64,000 nt of DNA from Stomoxys calcitrans (taxonomy: Eukaryota > Arthropoda > Insecta > Diptera > Muscidae). The position numbers and the translations under genes are program-made. The notes below the pieces were generated by a model. It had not been told where the DNA came from. It was given only the letters and a program-made list of their open reading frames with translations, and searched no databases. Positions 11,481 through 22,036 of the stretch are shown in pieces; position 1 is the stretch's first letter; the number at the start of each line of letters is the position of its first letter. The DNA is taken from the NCBI RefSeq assembly GCF_963082655.1, contig NC_081555.1:30303266-30367265 (forward strand), written 5' to 3'.

Positions 11481-11925
11481 GGATTTTCTTGTCCAGCTGA
11501 AACCAATAGGGTTTGTTTTTGTTTCTATTTAGAATTAGAAAAAATAAATACTCTTTTTTAAATAGTTTTAATAGACAAAATGTGTTGATATTTATGCATT
11601 GGGAAGGCTATGGAGATTTCGACTTCAAAGGTGACTAAGCATTATGATCAGTCCATTTTGCCCCAAAAGGGTGACAACTACTCACTAATCAGTGAGCTAC
11701 CCAATGGTAGGAGCATGTCTTTTTGAGACGAACATTGGATCATATCAGGGTAGCTTACGAAATTCGTCTTGAAGTGCACTACGACCTCGGTTGAATTCAC
11801 CTGGTGGTCCTTGATGGAGCTTCACTGGTCCTTGATGGAGCTTCATCGCCAAAAATTTAATTAAGTTCATTGATGTACTGTTGTGGATTTAATCAACGTC
11901 GAAAGTTGAAAAAAATAATCGCACG
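11481..11925. other. Non-genic DNA with a short direct repeat
   Basis: A phrase containing CCTTGATGGAGCTTCA appears twice in succession at about 11811-11845. Nothing else is recognised. Confidence 0.4.
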
Positions 11926-11934
11926 ATTAAAGTT

Positions 11935-12660
11935 ACTGTAAACAACACAAATAGCGCTCGTATGTCAAAATGTTCTGAGTACGCATAACGTCAAAAATGT
12001 CAAGCTTTACGATAGAGCTGCCAGTTGGCAGATTGCAATACAAGGGTTGTCCAATCCCGAAATATAAAAGGCAACCCTCGTATCTCAAACTCAAAAAGAC
12101 TATCCAGCATTGTGTGTGTAGCTGATGCTTTATATTTTTTGATTTAGAGATATTGGCGGTTGGTGATTTACCTTTCTTACGGCGCTCGAAGAATGTTATC
12201 TTTACGGGCCGTGGAATTATGACAGCTATATCCAAATATGGTCCGATCTGGATCATACTAGGTACGAATATCGATCGATATCGGCCAACCACAAATCGCT
12301 GTGCCAAATTTTGGCGAATTGGGGTAATAAATGAGACTTTAATGTGCCTAAGACCTAAAATCGGCAAATCGACCTAAATGGGGCTATATCAAGACATAGT
12401 CATATGTAGCCCATCATCCAACTTTATCCACCTATTGAAAAAAAATCTGTTGAAAGTTTTAGCTCAGTATCTTAACTTTTAAAGCCTGTAGAGTGATTAC
12501 CATCGACAGACGGACGGACAGTTATGGACATGGACGAACAGTTCGTCTTAGAATTTTACAACGATCAAGAATACATATACTTTGTAGAATCGGAAACGGA
12601 TATTTTGATGTTACATAATGTATATACCCCTTCCCCCATCCTTCGTGGTGGGTAAAAATA
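11935..12660 (+). repeat. Dispersed repeats, including repeat 1 units
   Basis: 11950-12110 holds a short dispersed segment (phrases CGTCAAAAATGTCAAGCTTT and GATAGAGCTGCCAGTTGGCA). 12160-12660 holds repeat 1 units with AATAAATGAGACTTTAATG, GACGGACGGACAG and a closing TATACCCCTTCCCCCATCC. The two open frames on either strand (11933-12367, 12153-12377) are products of these repeats. Confidence 0.7.
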
Positions 12661-12729
12661 AAAAGCAAAATAAAATTAAATAAAATATAATAAAAAAATA
12701 CAAAAACAAAACAAAATAAAATAAACAAA

Positions 12730-13435
12730 TAAAACCGCGTTAAGTTCGACCTGGCCGTATCTTATATACCCTCCACCATGAATCGCATTTGACATGTTCT
12801 TTGAATGATATTTTCAAGTATATTGGAGATACATGAAAAAACGATGTTTAGAATTAAGCCAAGTCGGATAATATTTGCGCCCTCTAGAGGTTCAAGAATG
12901 GAGCTATATCAGGTTATAGACCGATTTGAACCATGCTTGGCACTCCTGTTGAAAGTCGTAGCAAAACATTGTGTGCAAAATTTCAAGAAGTCGAATATGA
13001 AGATCGGTTGATATATCAGGTTATGAACCGATTTGGACCATACTTGGCACGGCTGTTAGAATTTTAAACAAAACAGCTGGTACAAATTTTCAGCCAAATC
13101 TGATGGAATTGTCCCCTCTGCAAGCTTAAGAAGTCAAGATCTGAGATCGGTTTATATAGCAGCTATATCAAAACATGAACCTATATGGCTCATGAAATTC
13201 CCAACCGACCTACTCTAATAGGAAGTATTTGTGCAAAATTACATGTGTCTAGCCTTACTTCTTCGAAAGTTAGCGTAAATTCGACAGACAGAAAGACAGA
13301 CGGACGAACATGGCTAAATCGACTTAAATGGTCAAGATGATCATGAATGTATATATTTTGTTGGGTATCAGATCAATATTTCAATGTGTAAAGGGAAAAA
13401 CGTGTTAAGTTCGGCCGTGCCGAATCTTGGAAACC
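12730..13435 (+). repeat. Repeat 1, near full-length unit block
   Basis: It opens with GTTAAGTTCGACCTGG and TATATACCCTCCACCATG, the recurrent terminus, and runs through GGTTATAGACCGATTTGAACC units. It closes with GACAGACAGAAAGACAGACG and TTGTTGGGTATCAGATC. A second terminus, AAGTTCGGCCGTGCCGAATC, sits at 13410-13430. Confidence 0.75.
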
Positions 13436-13803
13436 CACTACAAAAAAAATCACAAAAATTAACTTAGTTGAACGGCACATGTGTGCTGTGCCTACAAAAT
13501 TTCTGCCAAATCAGACAAAAATTGCAGCAACTTCAGCTGTTCTGATTGGTGTTTTATTCGTACAATACTCCTTTCATTTGTGTTCGATGTTGCTGCAATC
13601 TGTATATATGTATGTTCGTTTGTGGCGTTGTATTAATTTATGTGTCATATTTTCGTTATTGGTCTATAAATCCTTTCAGGGGTGGAGCGTCTCCTCCACA
13701 AACACTACTTCTAAATTTTTTTAAGATTTGAAATTTTCGTTAAGCCTTATTGTCCGAAACTTATCTAAGTCCGAAACGACTCTCATGGAATTAATCTGAG
13801 GCT
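13436..13803. other. Non-genic DNA between repeat 1 and a SINE
   Basis: Two overlapping open frames (13479-13724 and 13546-13731) have no domain or start context. No gene is supported. Confidence 0.4.
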
Positions 13804-13813
13804 ATAAAATCGG

Positions 13814-14129
13814 AGCAGGCCGCCGAAGGCAGAGGTTAGCATGTCCGGCTATGACGCTGAACACCTGAGGTCGAATTCTGGCAGGAATATCAGAAAAATT
13901 TTCAACGGTGGTTATACCCTCCTAATGTTGACGATATTTGTGATGTACTTTGTCATGTAAAATCTTCTCCCCAAAAAAGGTTTCGCTCTGCAGCACGCCG
14001 TTCGGACTTGGCTATAAAACGAATGTCCCTTAACATTGACCTAAAAATAAAATCGGACAGCATTCATTGCTTTGTGAGAAGTTTGCCCCAGTTCCGTAAT
14101 GGAATGTTCATGGGCAAATTTGCATTTGC
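13814..14129 (+). mobile_element. SINE copy 3 with 10-bp TSD
   Basis: The tRNA-like head (GGCAGAGGTTAGCATG, then AGGTCGAATTC) is followed by the body (TTCAACGGTGGTTATACCC) and the tail (GGGCAAATTTGCATTTGC). The direct repeat ATAAAATCGG flanks it at 13804-13813 and 14130-14139. Confidence 0.85.
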
Positions 14130-14139
14130 ATAAAATCGG

Positions 14140-14655
14140 TAATAAAACATTCCTTACCATGTCCATGAAACAGAAGAAGTTAATGACATTCTACATCTAG
14201 TTCCTTATGTAATAACATCGTCACGAAACAGACTTATATTTCCTATCTTCTAAAACTTAAAACATAATACTCGGGAAATTTTCTTTTAGGCAGCAAGCTT
14301 TGAATAATAACTGGTATGAATCCTCAAGGTACACTTCTGTTTCAATCTTACCTTAACTGAGCTATGAATCATGCATGTATGAATCATGGCAGTGCTTGAA
14401 AATTTTTAGCTAAATCGGATGATGATGCTCGAATGAATCTATTGTAGAAGCATAAAAGGTTAGGGAAATTAATTTTATAGACAAATTAAACCTATACTAA
14501 ACTACTAAATTTAATATGGACATTCCATTAAGGAACAGGGGATACATATACCTATGGATTTTGCAAATTGGATCTTACCATAATGCGTTAGTGGAGGAAA
14601 GGACAGACAGGCAAACATTGAGAAATGCAATGTTATTATGACTCACCCTGTGATA
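14140..14655. other. Non-genic AT-rich DNA
   Basis: No gene or known element is seen. It lies between SINE copies 3 and 4. Confidence 0.4.
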
Positions 14656-14663
14656 AGGAATAT

Positions 14664-15575
14664 GCAAATGCAAGTTTGCCCACACTCAACCAAATTTGTT
14701 ATTCAAAACAGCAAAAATGTTTGCTAAAACAGCAGTTTTTGTCTGCTGAAAATAGGAAAGTAGACATTACTGCTGTTTCAGCAAACATAGGGTTGCTGTA
14801 TGCAAACATTTCTTACTGCTATTTCAACTAACAAAACCTGTTACTTGTTTTGATTACTTTAGGCAGTTTTTAGGAAATTTGTAGGAAGAGATGATTTAAT
14901 TTGTGGAATATTACTGTAAAGGAGCTACTTTATCCATCCAATGGTATACATTTCAAAATATGGCTGAGCTAGCTCGCATTTTTTGTTATTGCGCTACTAA
15001 TGTGTACATGACTGGCATGGTCTTATGTATCTAAATTTAAAGAAAAGAGGTTATGGAAAGTATACGTTCAGTGGTGATAATAAACATCCACTGAGACACA
15101 CATTTACATATGTGTCCTATTTTTTCGTCTAACATCCCCTTCACAATTAAGCAGCAGCCAATTTCAGCAAACAACAGACTTTTCAGCACTACTGCTGTAA
15201 TAGCAGCAAAATTAACTGCTAATATTCAGCAGACAGTATTTGCTATTTATAGCAATCTTTTTTTCTATTGGTGCATGAGCATTCCATTAAGCAACATTGG
15301 CAAACTTATCACATATCAATCAGTGCTTTCCCATTCAAGATTTAGATCAATGATAAGGGGACACCTCTTTAAAGTCAAGTACGAACGACGTGCCGTAATA
15401 TGACACCTCTTTGAGGATAAGTTTTACATGGCATAGTAACTTACATATGTTGCCAGCATTGGGAGGGGATAACCACCGCTGAAAATTATTTCTGATGTTC
15501 CCTCCAGGATTCAAACCCAGGCGTTCAGCGCCATAGGCGGATATGCTAACCTCTACACTGCGTTGGCCTCCACTG
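14664..15575 (-). mobile_element. SINE copy 4, split by a 591-bp insertion, 8-bp TSD
   Basis: On minus, the head (near 15525-15571) and body run down to 15274. The last 19 bases of the tail (GCAAATGCAAGTTTGCCCA on +) are found at 14664-14682, beyond the insertion. AGGAATAT flanks the whole at 14656-14663 and 15576-15583. Confidence 0.8.
14683..15273. mobile_element. 591-bp insertion with CAGCAAA-rich palindromic ends, nested in SINE 4
   Basis: It starts CACTCAACCAAATTTG and ends CTATTGGTG; reversed, that end is CACCAATAG, so a short imperfect inverted end is possible. A CA dinucleotide lies at both edges (14681-14682 and 15274-15275). Both flanking thirds (14700-14825 and 15145-15250) are built of AGCAGTTTTTGTCTGCTGAA-like self-complementary units. 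The centre is unique AT-rich DNA with no transposase. The class is unknown. Confidence 0.6.
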
Positions 15576-15583
15576 AGGAATAT

Positions 15584-16160
15584 TCGTTTACAAAACAATG
15601 GTTAAATATATATTTCGGAAATGTTGATATACTTTTTAAATGCATTTCACATAAATTAAAACTAATGTAAAACATGAACAAATAAACAAAACTACTTTTA
15701 TTATTTGAATAATAATGAAACAAATGACCTAAAATTGGACAATATCCTACCGTTATATATTTTGTTTGAGTTTAACTACTTTTTGTTTAATAAGTTATCG
15801 AATATGTCTATACATAGTGTGAATTATGGCATTGTTTCATTGAATTTCAACCCAGATCTAAATTCAATGTTTGATGACACGCTTTGAAAAAAATTAAACG
15901 CTTAAAACAAAAATAAAAAAAAAAAACATCTAAAAATGAAACAATGGATAAATATAAACGAGTAGTATAAATACCACTTAAACAAACTCCAAAACAACAT
16001 TTCGTAAATATATAAAACAAAATAAATGCGAGCATCAAAGTTTAACAAAAAGAAATATGGCACATGTGCGCAACCGTTTGTTTTGATAGCCTTTTATTCA
16101 AAATTGTTTAGCAAATACTCTGTTTTTGAAGATCATTGAAATAAATAAATTTGCTAAGCT
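15584..16160. other. Non-genic AT-rich DNA
   Basis: Very AT-rich, with no gene or repeat recognised. Open frames (15705-15887 and others) have no domain. Confidence 0.4.
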
Positions 16161-16161
16161 A

Positions 16162-16255
16162 GTGTCCGTAGCCAAAGGGAAAGTTCCCCCCAAACTCACG
16201 GTAGTGGTTCCGGCAACTTGTTGATATTAAGTGAAGCATTTCATTTAATCCAAAA
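16162..16255 (-). mobile_element. Short family B fragment
   Basis: GTGTCCGTAGCCAAAGGGAAAG matches the family B copy at 5460-5492, with some bases deleted. It is too short to name a domain. Confidence 0.45.
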
Positions 16256-16319
16256 AGATGGCGCTATGGTGTGATACATAGACTGGTCATACTTTGGATC
16301 TGACTAATTATTGAACAGC

Positions 16320-16650
16320 AGATGGATTTTTGAAACATCTTTATACCATATATAGAAATTAATTGAAATTTTCAAAAATTTCAAACACTTTTTTAATTGG
16401 ATCAATACAAAATTAATTGAAAATTTCAATAATTTTTTTAATTGGATCAATTAAATAATGAATTGTACATTTAAAAAATTTCAATAATTTTTTTAATTTA
16501 ATATGCAATTTTTCTAATTGAAAATGTTTTCAATTACTTCTTCAAAAACAGTGGTTGGTGTTATAATTTTCGTGACTCAATTAAAAAATTAATTGGATCA
16601 ATTAATTTCGTGATTGGAACTGAATTTTAATTTTTCTGTGTATATGGTCG
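16320..16650. repeat. AT-rich interspersed repeat with AATTGGATCAATTAA units
   Basis: The phrases AATTAATTGAAAATTTCAAT and TTTTTAATTGGATCAATTAA recur at least three times and are partly self-complementary. It looks like a degenerate MITE or minisatellite. No coding potential. Confidence 0.55.
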
Positions 16651-18540
16651 ATTCGGCTCACTTTCAACAAACCTACTTTTTCGAAACAAAACTATATTTC
16701 AATGAGTTTCATTCAATTTTTGGGCTCAAAAAGTAAAATTTATACTTATGGATAAAGCCAAGCCTAGGTTTCAGGATAAATTCATATAATAAAGACACCT
16801 CCTTTCCATAGACGAGTCTTTGCGACGCTCAGTGATCCTAAATAGAAATTCGTCCTACAAATGCCCTTACTTCGGCTCTAGTAGGGTTGTTTTTAGTTCG
16901 GTATAAATTTTTAATAAGGACTAAAGCTTTTTTTTCCACCCATGAGCCATGGCTAAGGAAAAATGGAACATTTTTAAAAAATGCTTAAATTGTTCAACGT
17001 ATATATATATTTTTGATTTTATTACATTTTGAATGATTTTCTGCATTTTTTTCTTCATATACAACTTCTCACTTATCGAGCTCATATTGTCATAGGTACG
17101 CCAAAGTCATTTATCATACCATGAATTTTCTCTCTACCAAAAAATTGTCTTAATTTCGCAATGCGTTTACAAGAAAAATCATGTGATGTGTGAGCAAAGA
17201 AGAACTGACGATGACCTAAATTATGGGGCAACTGCAACATGAAGACAGGTTTTTTAAGGAATTGAATTTTTGTTGAACAAATACAAAGCACTTAACACTG
17301 TTACAAGTTTCCACACGCAAAAAAGAAAAAAAAAACAAGGTCCCCCCCCCCCATTCCCTTAACACAAATGGGCCAAAGCCAACTGACCCAGTGAGTGACT
17401 GAGTGACGAGTCATGGAGTCAAAAGCAGCAAATATTGCCAAAAGCCAGCCATAGAAAAATAAATGCACGAATATAAAAATAAAAATGTCTTTAAATAATT
17501 AACACTTTCAGTTTTATTTGAAATGTATTAACCCAGATTTATGGTGGTTAGACATCAGATTTTTACATGAAACAAAAACACAAACCCAGAAAACCAAACA
17601 AAAATGCAGAAGTTCCCCCCACTGGCAGCAGACAACTCAACATAATAGACAAATGCGCAAAGGCAAGTGAGCTCCCCCAAATCAGGTACTCTCAAAATGA
17701 GTGTCAGTGGCTATGAGTGATTTTCGTAATGGGTTCATGTTTTTTAATTGTATTTTAATTACCTCAAGGTCGGTTTATCAAGTTATTAACATTTGCCAAA
17801 TGTACCCCCTCAAAGAAGTCACAGTGTGCTGGAGGACCAGGGCAATCCAACAGAGGATTCACGTACAGTTATTAACAAGGCAAAAAAAATGGAAAACCGT
17901 TATAAGCTTTACCATAGATCGGTCAAAGTTGTTAAAATATGCCTTATTTTCCCTTGGAAAAAGTCAAGAGCTCATCAGCAAAATAAGGTTTTCTGTTGAT
18001 TTTAATAAATGCAACTTAAATCGTTGAGTAGATTCGACTTAAGTCGATTAGACATATGTGGCTAATGGGATTCGGAGACATATAGTATTCACACTACACT
18101 TCGACTGCCTCGAGTACTTCATTAAGTCGAAAGAAGTTGTATTCTACGGATATTACAAAATATAGCTGAAGATTTATAGGAGCGGTAGGGTTGCGGGTTC
18201 GGGAAACGTCTTAGCAGCTGTTGTGGAAGACTTGTCTATGTGAGTGGGCAATTTGGTTAGTTTTGGCTCAAGGTCTGCGCTTGCTGTCAAAGACGAAACT
18301 CCGAACGCATGTGACCGGAAGGGTGGCAGAAGACTCTTCAATGAGGCAAAACCACAAGTGCACCACGGGATTGGGTATTCTATAAGATAGAATTTGTAGC
18401 GTTGTAACGAAGATACAACGGAGAGCAGAGAAAGGCTTTGAAAAAACCCTGGATGGAATTGTGCAACTCTGTGGAAGATACATCCGATGTCTCTAGGCTA
18501 CAGAAGATCCTAACCTTCACACTTATTATGGTAAATTCTG
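16651..18540. other. Non-genic DNA, largely unassigned
   Basis: No gene is supported. 17341-17352 is a C-run. Open frames at 17082-17291 (-), 17701-18027 (+) and 18268-18483 (-) show no domains. The stretch 18190-18530 has a more GC-balanced, formerly coding look (for example a + frame with ARLFNEAKPQVHHGIGYSI-like residues after correction) but cannot be assigned. Confidence 0.35.
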
Positions 18541-18755
18541 AAGTTAGGTTAGTTAAGGTTTAAAAGATGGTGCGAATATTAATCCGCCTAATGCCACTAT
18601 GGACATACACCTAAGCCCGTATAAATACTAAAAAAGTAACACCGAAAAAGAAAATCTAAGTTAGAAATTTCGTGCTTCATACAAAATCCTTAATTGTTTT
18701 CCATGCCACGTCCCTAAGTTGGTTCATGTCTGGTATTGTGTCCCCGTATTCCGAA
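18541..18755 (-). mobile_element. Family A 3' end fragment
   Basis: It matches 165-350 closely, from TTAGGTTAGTTAAGG through CACTATGGACATACACCTAA to GGTATTGTGTCCCC. Only the 3' untranslated part and the last codons are left, a typical 5'-truncated LINE copy. Confidence 0.7.
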
Positions 18756-18763
18756 ATTACGAA

Positions 18764-19100
18764 AGTCACTGAAGCGCTGAGATTAGCATGACCGCCTATG
18801 ACGCTGAACGCCTGGTTTCAAATTCTGACGAGAACATCAGAAAAAAGTTTTCAGCGGTGGTTATTTCCTCCTAAAACTGGCGACATTTGTGAAGTACTAT
18901 GCAATTCAGAAAAAGGTATGGCAGCAATGTACAAACCTCTCCCCAAAAAAGGTGTCGCACAGCGGCACGCCGTTTGAACTCGGCTATAAAAAGGAGGCCC
19001 TTTATCATTCAGCTTGAACTTGAATCGGACAGCACTCATTGATATGTGAGAAGTTTGCTCCTGTTCCTTAATGGAATAACCATGGGCAAATTTGCAATTT
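18764..19100 (+). mobile_element. SINE copy 5
   Basis: The head (GAAGCGCTGAGATTAGCATG, then CTGGTTTCAAATTC), the body (TTTCAGCGGTGGTTATTTCC, CGGCTATAAAAAGGAGGCCC) and the tail (GGGCAAATTTGCAATTTG) are all present. A short extra segment lies in the middle (about 18900-18930). No clear TSD was found. Confidence 0.8.
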
Positions 19101-19104
19101 GGTC

Positions 19105-19445
19105 AGAGCACAAAATTTCAATGGAGAATGAATGAACGAAGAATGTGGCTACGGAAGAGTTCGTCACTGGTATAGCTTCGTCCGGGAGTGTTAAAGAAAT
19201 TTTGTCTGAGTCGAGAATTCTTTGGGCGATCAAAAGTTTAATGCCTTTAAATCGCTAAGATGTGATAACGTATCACCAATCAAACTACAAGATGTGTGTA
19301 AGGAGATTTTCTCTGTTTCTATCGACATACCGTAAATACCTGTGGGATGAAGAGACACAAAATTCATTTTTATTCAAAAAGCAGAAACCTATACCACACA
19401 AAAGCAATCAGAATCTGAAGCTGTCATCCTTTAAACGATAGACTT
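19105..19445 (+). mobile_element. Probable family B RT fragment
   Basis: 19320-19440 (phrases ATACCTGTGGGATGAAGAG, CCTATACCACACAAAAGCAA, CTGTCATCCTTTAAACG) resembles 22055-22155 of the long family B copy. Frames are broken. Confidence 0.45.
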
Positions 19446-19489
19446 TACATATGTAGGCCAATAGATACAAAGGTTAAGTTAGGTTGAGG

Positions 19490-20690
19490 GGTCGCCGTGG
19501 GGGTTACTAGCCGTTTCAATCAGAAACCTTAGGTCCATTGCGGACGCCCTTGCTGAAGGTAGACGAAAAAAAAACAAAACGGAGATAGAACAGTTAAATA
19601 TACTCTACAGCACCGTATAGCAAAAGAAACCAATGCAAAAGACAAGAAGAAGACAATAATCCAGAGAGACAGTTCTGGCCTCGACAGAACTCTAGAATAA
19701 CGAGAGAACTGAGTGTCTAAGGGGAATTTAGGCACGGAAAGAGGTGCAAGTCTGTGTCTTCTTCTCATAATTGCGGGCACAACTTCTCTTTGTCATCGCA
19801 CATCCTTCAGAAGTCTGTCTCACCTTACGTCCAGCTTGACGTAAAAGACCTGGTGTTCCAATGACCATCAATTCGAATTCATTCATCAGCCAGCGCTTCA
19901 CTCGCGCGATCATCATAGAAGGCCTTTAACACACCTAGAAGTTCGAGCAGTGGAGCGCCCTCTGATTCCATAGCACGACCTGCGACAACCAGCCATTCAT
20001 TCCGTGTGAACTCGTTGGCCATTCTGAACCCCGCCACACCTTGATAGCTCGGAAAAGGCTGACAACCTTTTCCATTGTTCGAAGAAGCTCATTACATCAT
20101 CTAACCAGTTTCGAGCTTACATGGTCCGATGCCAGTCCTCGGCGCCGCATAACTGTCCACGTATTGTGGCAGTCTAATAAGGCCGCCGCTCCCGCATCGA
20201 TGAAGGCATTGAACTTCAGGATCTCGAATATATCCGCCTGAAATAAGTTGCAGCCGTGCAAGGTGCCCCGACACCAGAGGTCCTTTTCAGGAAAACGACC
20301 CCCAACCACTAAACAAGAAAGGACTCCCCTGTTATATAACCACTCGCGCCGTAGAAAGCATGTCACCATGCGGCATCCTCATCTCCCAGTAGAACAGAAA
20401 AATGGCCAAAGCTTGCGGAGCGCCTGGTACCTGACACCCTCAGTGTTAGATCGGTGTTTGTTGCCACAAACCCAAGATACAGGCTCAAAGAACAGAAAAT
20501 GTCCAACGATTGAGGAGCGTCAGATACCAAACTCTTTCAGTCTTAGGGCGATCTTCTTTGCCACACATCCAACATACAGTTGCAAAATCCTTCAATCGAG
20601 AATTTATGTCAGGCCGCCGCAAAAGATGAATACCAATTCATCTTTTGCGGCGGCCAAAGTTGTCCGGAATCCAATGCCACATTTGGCATA
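19490..20690 (-). mobile_element. Degenerate retrotransposon-linked coding debris
   Basis: On minus, 20097-20240 encodes FQADIFEILKFNAFIDAGAA followed by a stretch ending MRRRGLASDHVSSKLVR. 19925-20040 encodes NEFTRNEWLVVAGRAMESEG-like residues in another frame. These read like a gag or ORF1-type protein, but I cannot name the family. It sits directly downstream (in minus sense) of the YADD relic at 20700-21180, so both may be one element. A perfect 20-bp palindrome lies inside. Confidence 0.45.
20612..20655. repeat. Perfect 20-bp inverted repeat, 4-nt loop
   Basis: 20612-20631 (GGCCGCCGCAAAAGATGAAT) pairs without mismatch with 20636-20655; the loop is ACCA. It is not a terminator context. 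Such an intact palindrome is unusual within decayed sequence. Confidence 0.95.
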
Positions 20691-20699
20691 AATAGACGC

Positions 20700-21180
20700 G
20701 AATTAGTCTAACACAGGTATTTATGGCATGTCGACAGAAGCAGCAAGTATTTCCCTTAACCAGGGAGCCAGTCTATCGCACACAGCTAAGCATCCAAGCC
20801 TAAGCACCCAACTCATTACTATCGCGTTGCGATAGAAGCGCAGAGAACAAATTCAGTCCCCTTTTACCTCTTTCTTCGACATTCCTTTTACAGCTTAGTT
20901 TCTGGTCAAGAATCACGCCCAAATACCTCGGCGTCAGCTCCACCCCATACAGAACAAGTCCCCTAAAAACACCCATTTTCCTCTTCCTGGTGAAAAGTAT
21001 CAGGTCAGTCTTTCTGGGGTTTAGACCAAGCCCGTTGGCCCTTGCCTATCCAAATAGCTTTTTCTACGCCCACAGAACGAGATCCTTCATAATAGAGATA
21101 GAGAGGAAACGGCCAGTCACCATGATGACCATGATCATCCGCGTAGGAAACGATCTACACCCTCAACCACATGATGTGTA
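20700..21180 (-). mobile_element. Family D reverse-transcriptase relic with YADD box
   Basis: On minus, the codons at 21134-21145 read Y-A-D-D, the RT catalytic box. After one frameshift follow FLSIISI, then GLGLNPRKTDLILFTRKRKM and a YLGVILDQKL-like thumb start, in the order expected for I/R1/jockey-type RT. Stops occur, so it is inactive. It is similar to the RT relic at 55.0-55.7 kb. Confidence 0.8.
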
Positions 21181-21329
21181 GATACATATCTCACGGTGAA
21201 GATTTCTAGAGATCACCTATCTCAACAACAGCACGCCTATAGAAAAGGCAAGTCCTTCATGATCTAGTCGGCTAAATAGAAGACTCTCTTGTTATCAAGG
21301 AATATGCAATTGTAGCATTTTTTGACATT

Positions 21330-22035
21330 GACGATGCCTGAGTGAATGTTCTATCTAACATTTTCGGAAGGCCATGAAAGTCAACTCTTGCCCTATATAT
21401 TGGGAAAAGTTGCATTGGGTGTATAATGTAGTTGTCAGCGCTATAATGATATATGGTGTTGTGGTCTGGTCTGGACGGCTCTTCAAAAGTTCACTAACTG
21501 TTTAATACTCAGCCGGATCCAAGGGATGGTTGGCTTATGCATCACAGCCGCAATAAAGTAGACCCTATCTGATGCACTGAATTCAATGGTACCTAAATAC
21601 CTCTGGACATTGTGGCTAAGCAAATTGCTGCGATCCTTACGTTGAAGTAAAAGAGCTTTCTCTTTGGTCTAGAACAGTGGTGGGCAAATACGCATACACG
21701 ATTGCACATATTTGTATACGTGCATAAGAACATAACCCCACGGGCTTGGAAATATTACACACACTACCACATGTGCCCAACACTGATCTAGAAGCAGCTA
21801 CGAGTACTATGTTATCCAGGCAGACATTGTCTGAGCCGCTGTTTAAGAGGTAAGATAACTTTGGCTAAAGAAGGTACGTAGACTTCTTTGGGGACTGTTC
21901 CAGACTGAATGACTATGTTGGCTTTGGGAGAAGATATTTCTGAGTTCAAAAGTTAACCTCACCTCTCAAGGAGAACAGATCGAACTTCACCTGTTTTGGA
22001 TGCTGGAGCACAGAGATATTCCAAAGAGATATTCC
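21330..22035 (+). mobile_element. Family B relic, split by a hAT-like MITE
   Basis: 21420-21600 resembles the RT end (ATGATATATGGTGTTGTGGT, CCGGATCCAAGGGATGG, CCTATCTGATGCACTG). 21810-22030 continues through the RNase H segment to an FWMLEHRDIPKRY box, compare FWVPGHRDI. Heavily broken. It is followed directly by a second, longer family B copy. Confidence 0.65.
21675..21785. mobile_element. 111-bp hAT-like MITE
   Basis: The ends are CAGTGGTGGGCAAA and TGTGCCCAACACTG, imperfect inverted repeats of the hAT style (CAGxGxTGGGCA). The flanking octamers GTCTAGAA (21667-21674) and ATCTAGAA (21786-21793) fit the 8-bp hAT target duplication with one mismatch. No coding capacity. Confidence 0.75.
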
Positions 22036-22036
22036 T

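Noticed and set aside
11933..12377. A 144-codon minus frame and an overlapping 74-codon plus frame
   Set aside because: Both lie in dispersed repeat units whose phrases recur elsewhere without open frames.
20248..20691. A 147-codon plus-strand open frame
   Set aside because: It is antisense to minus-strand retrotransposon-like coding debris and shows no domain. The palindrome at its end also argues against coding.
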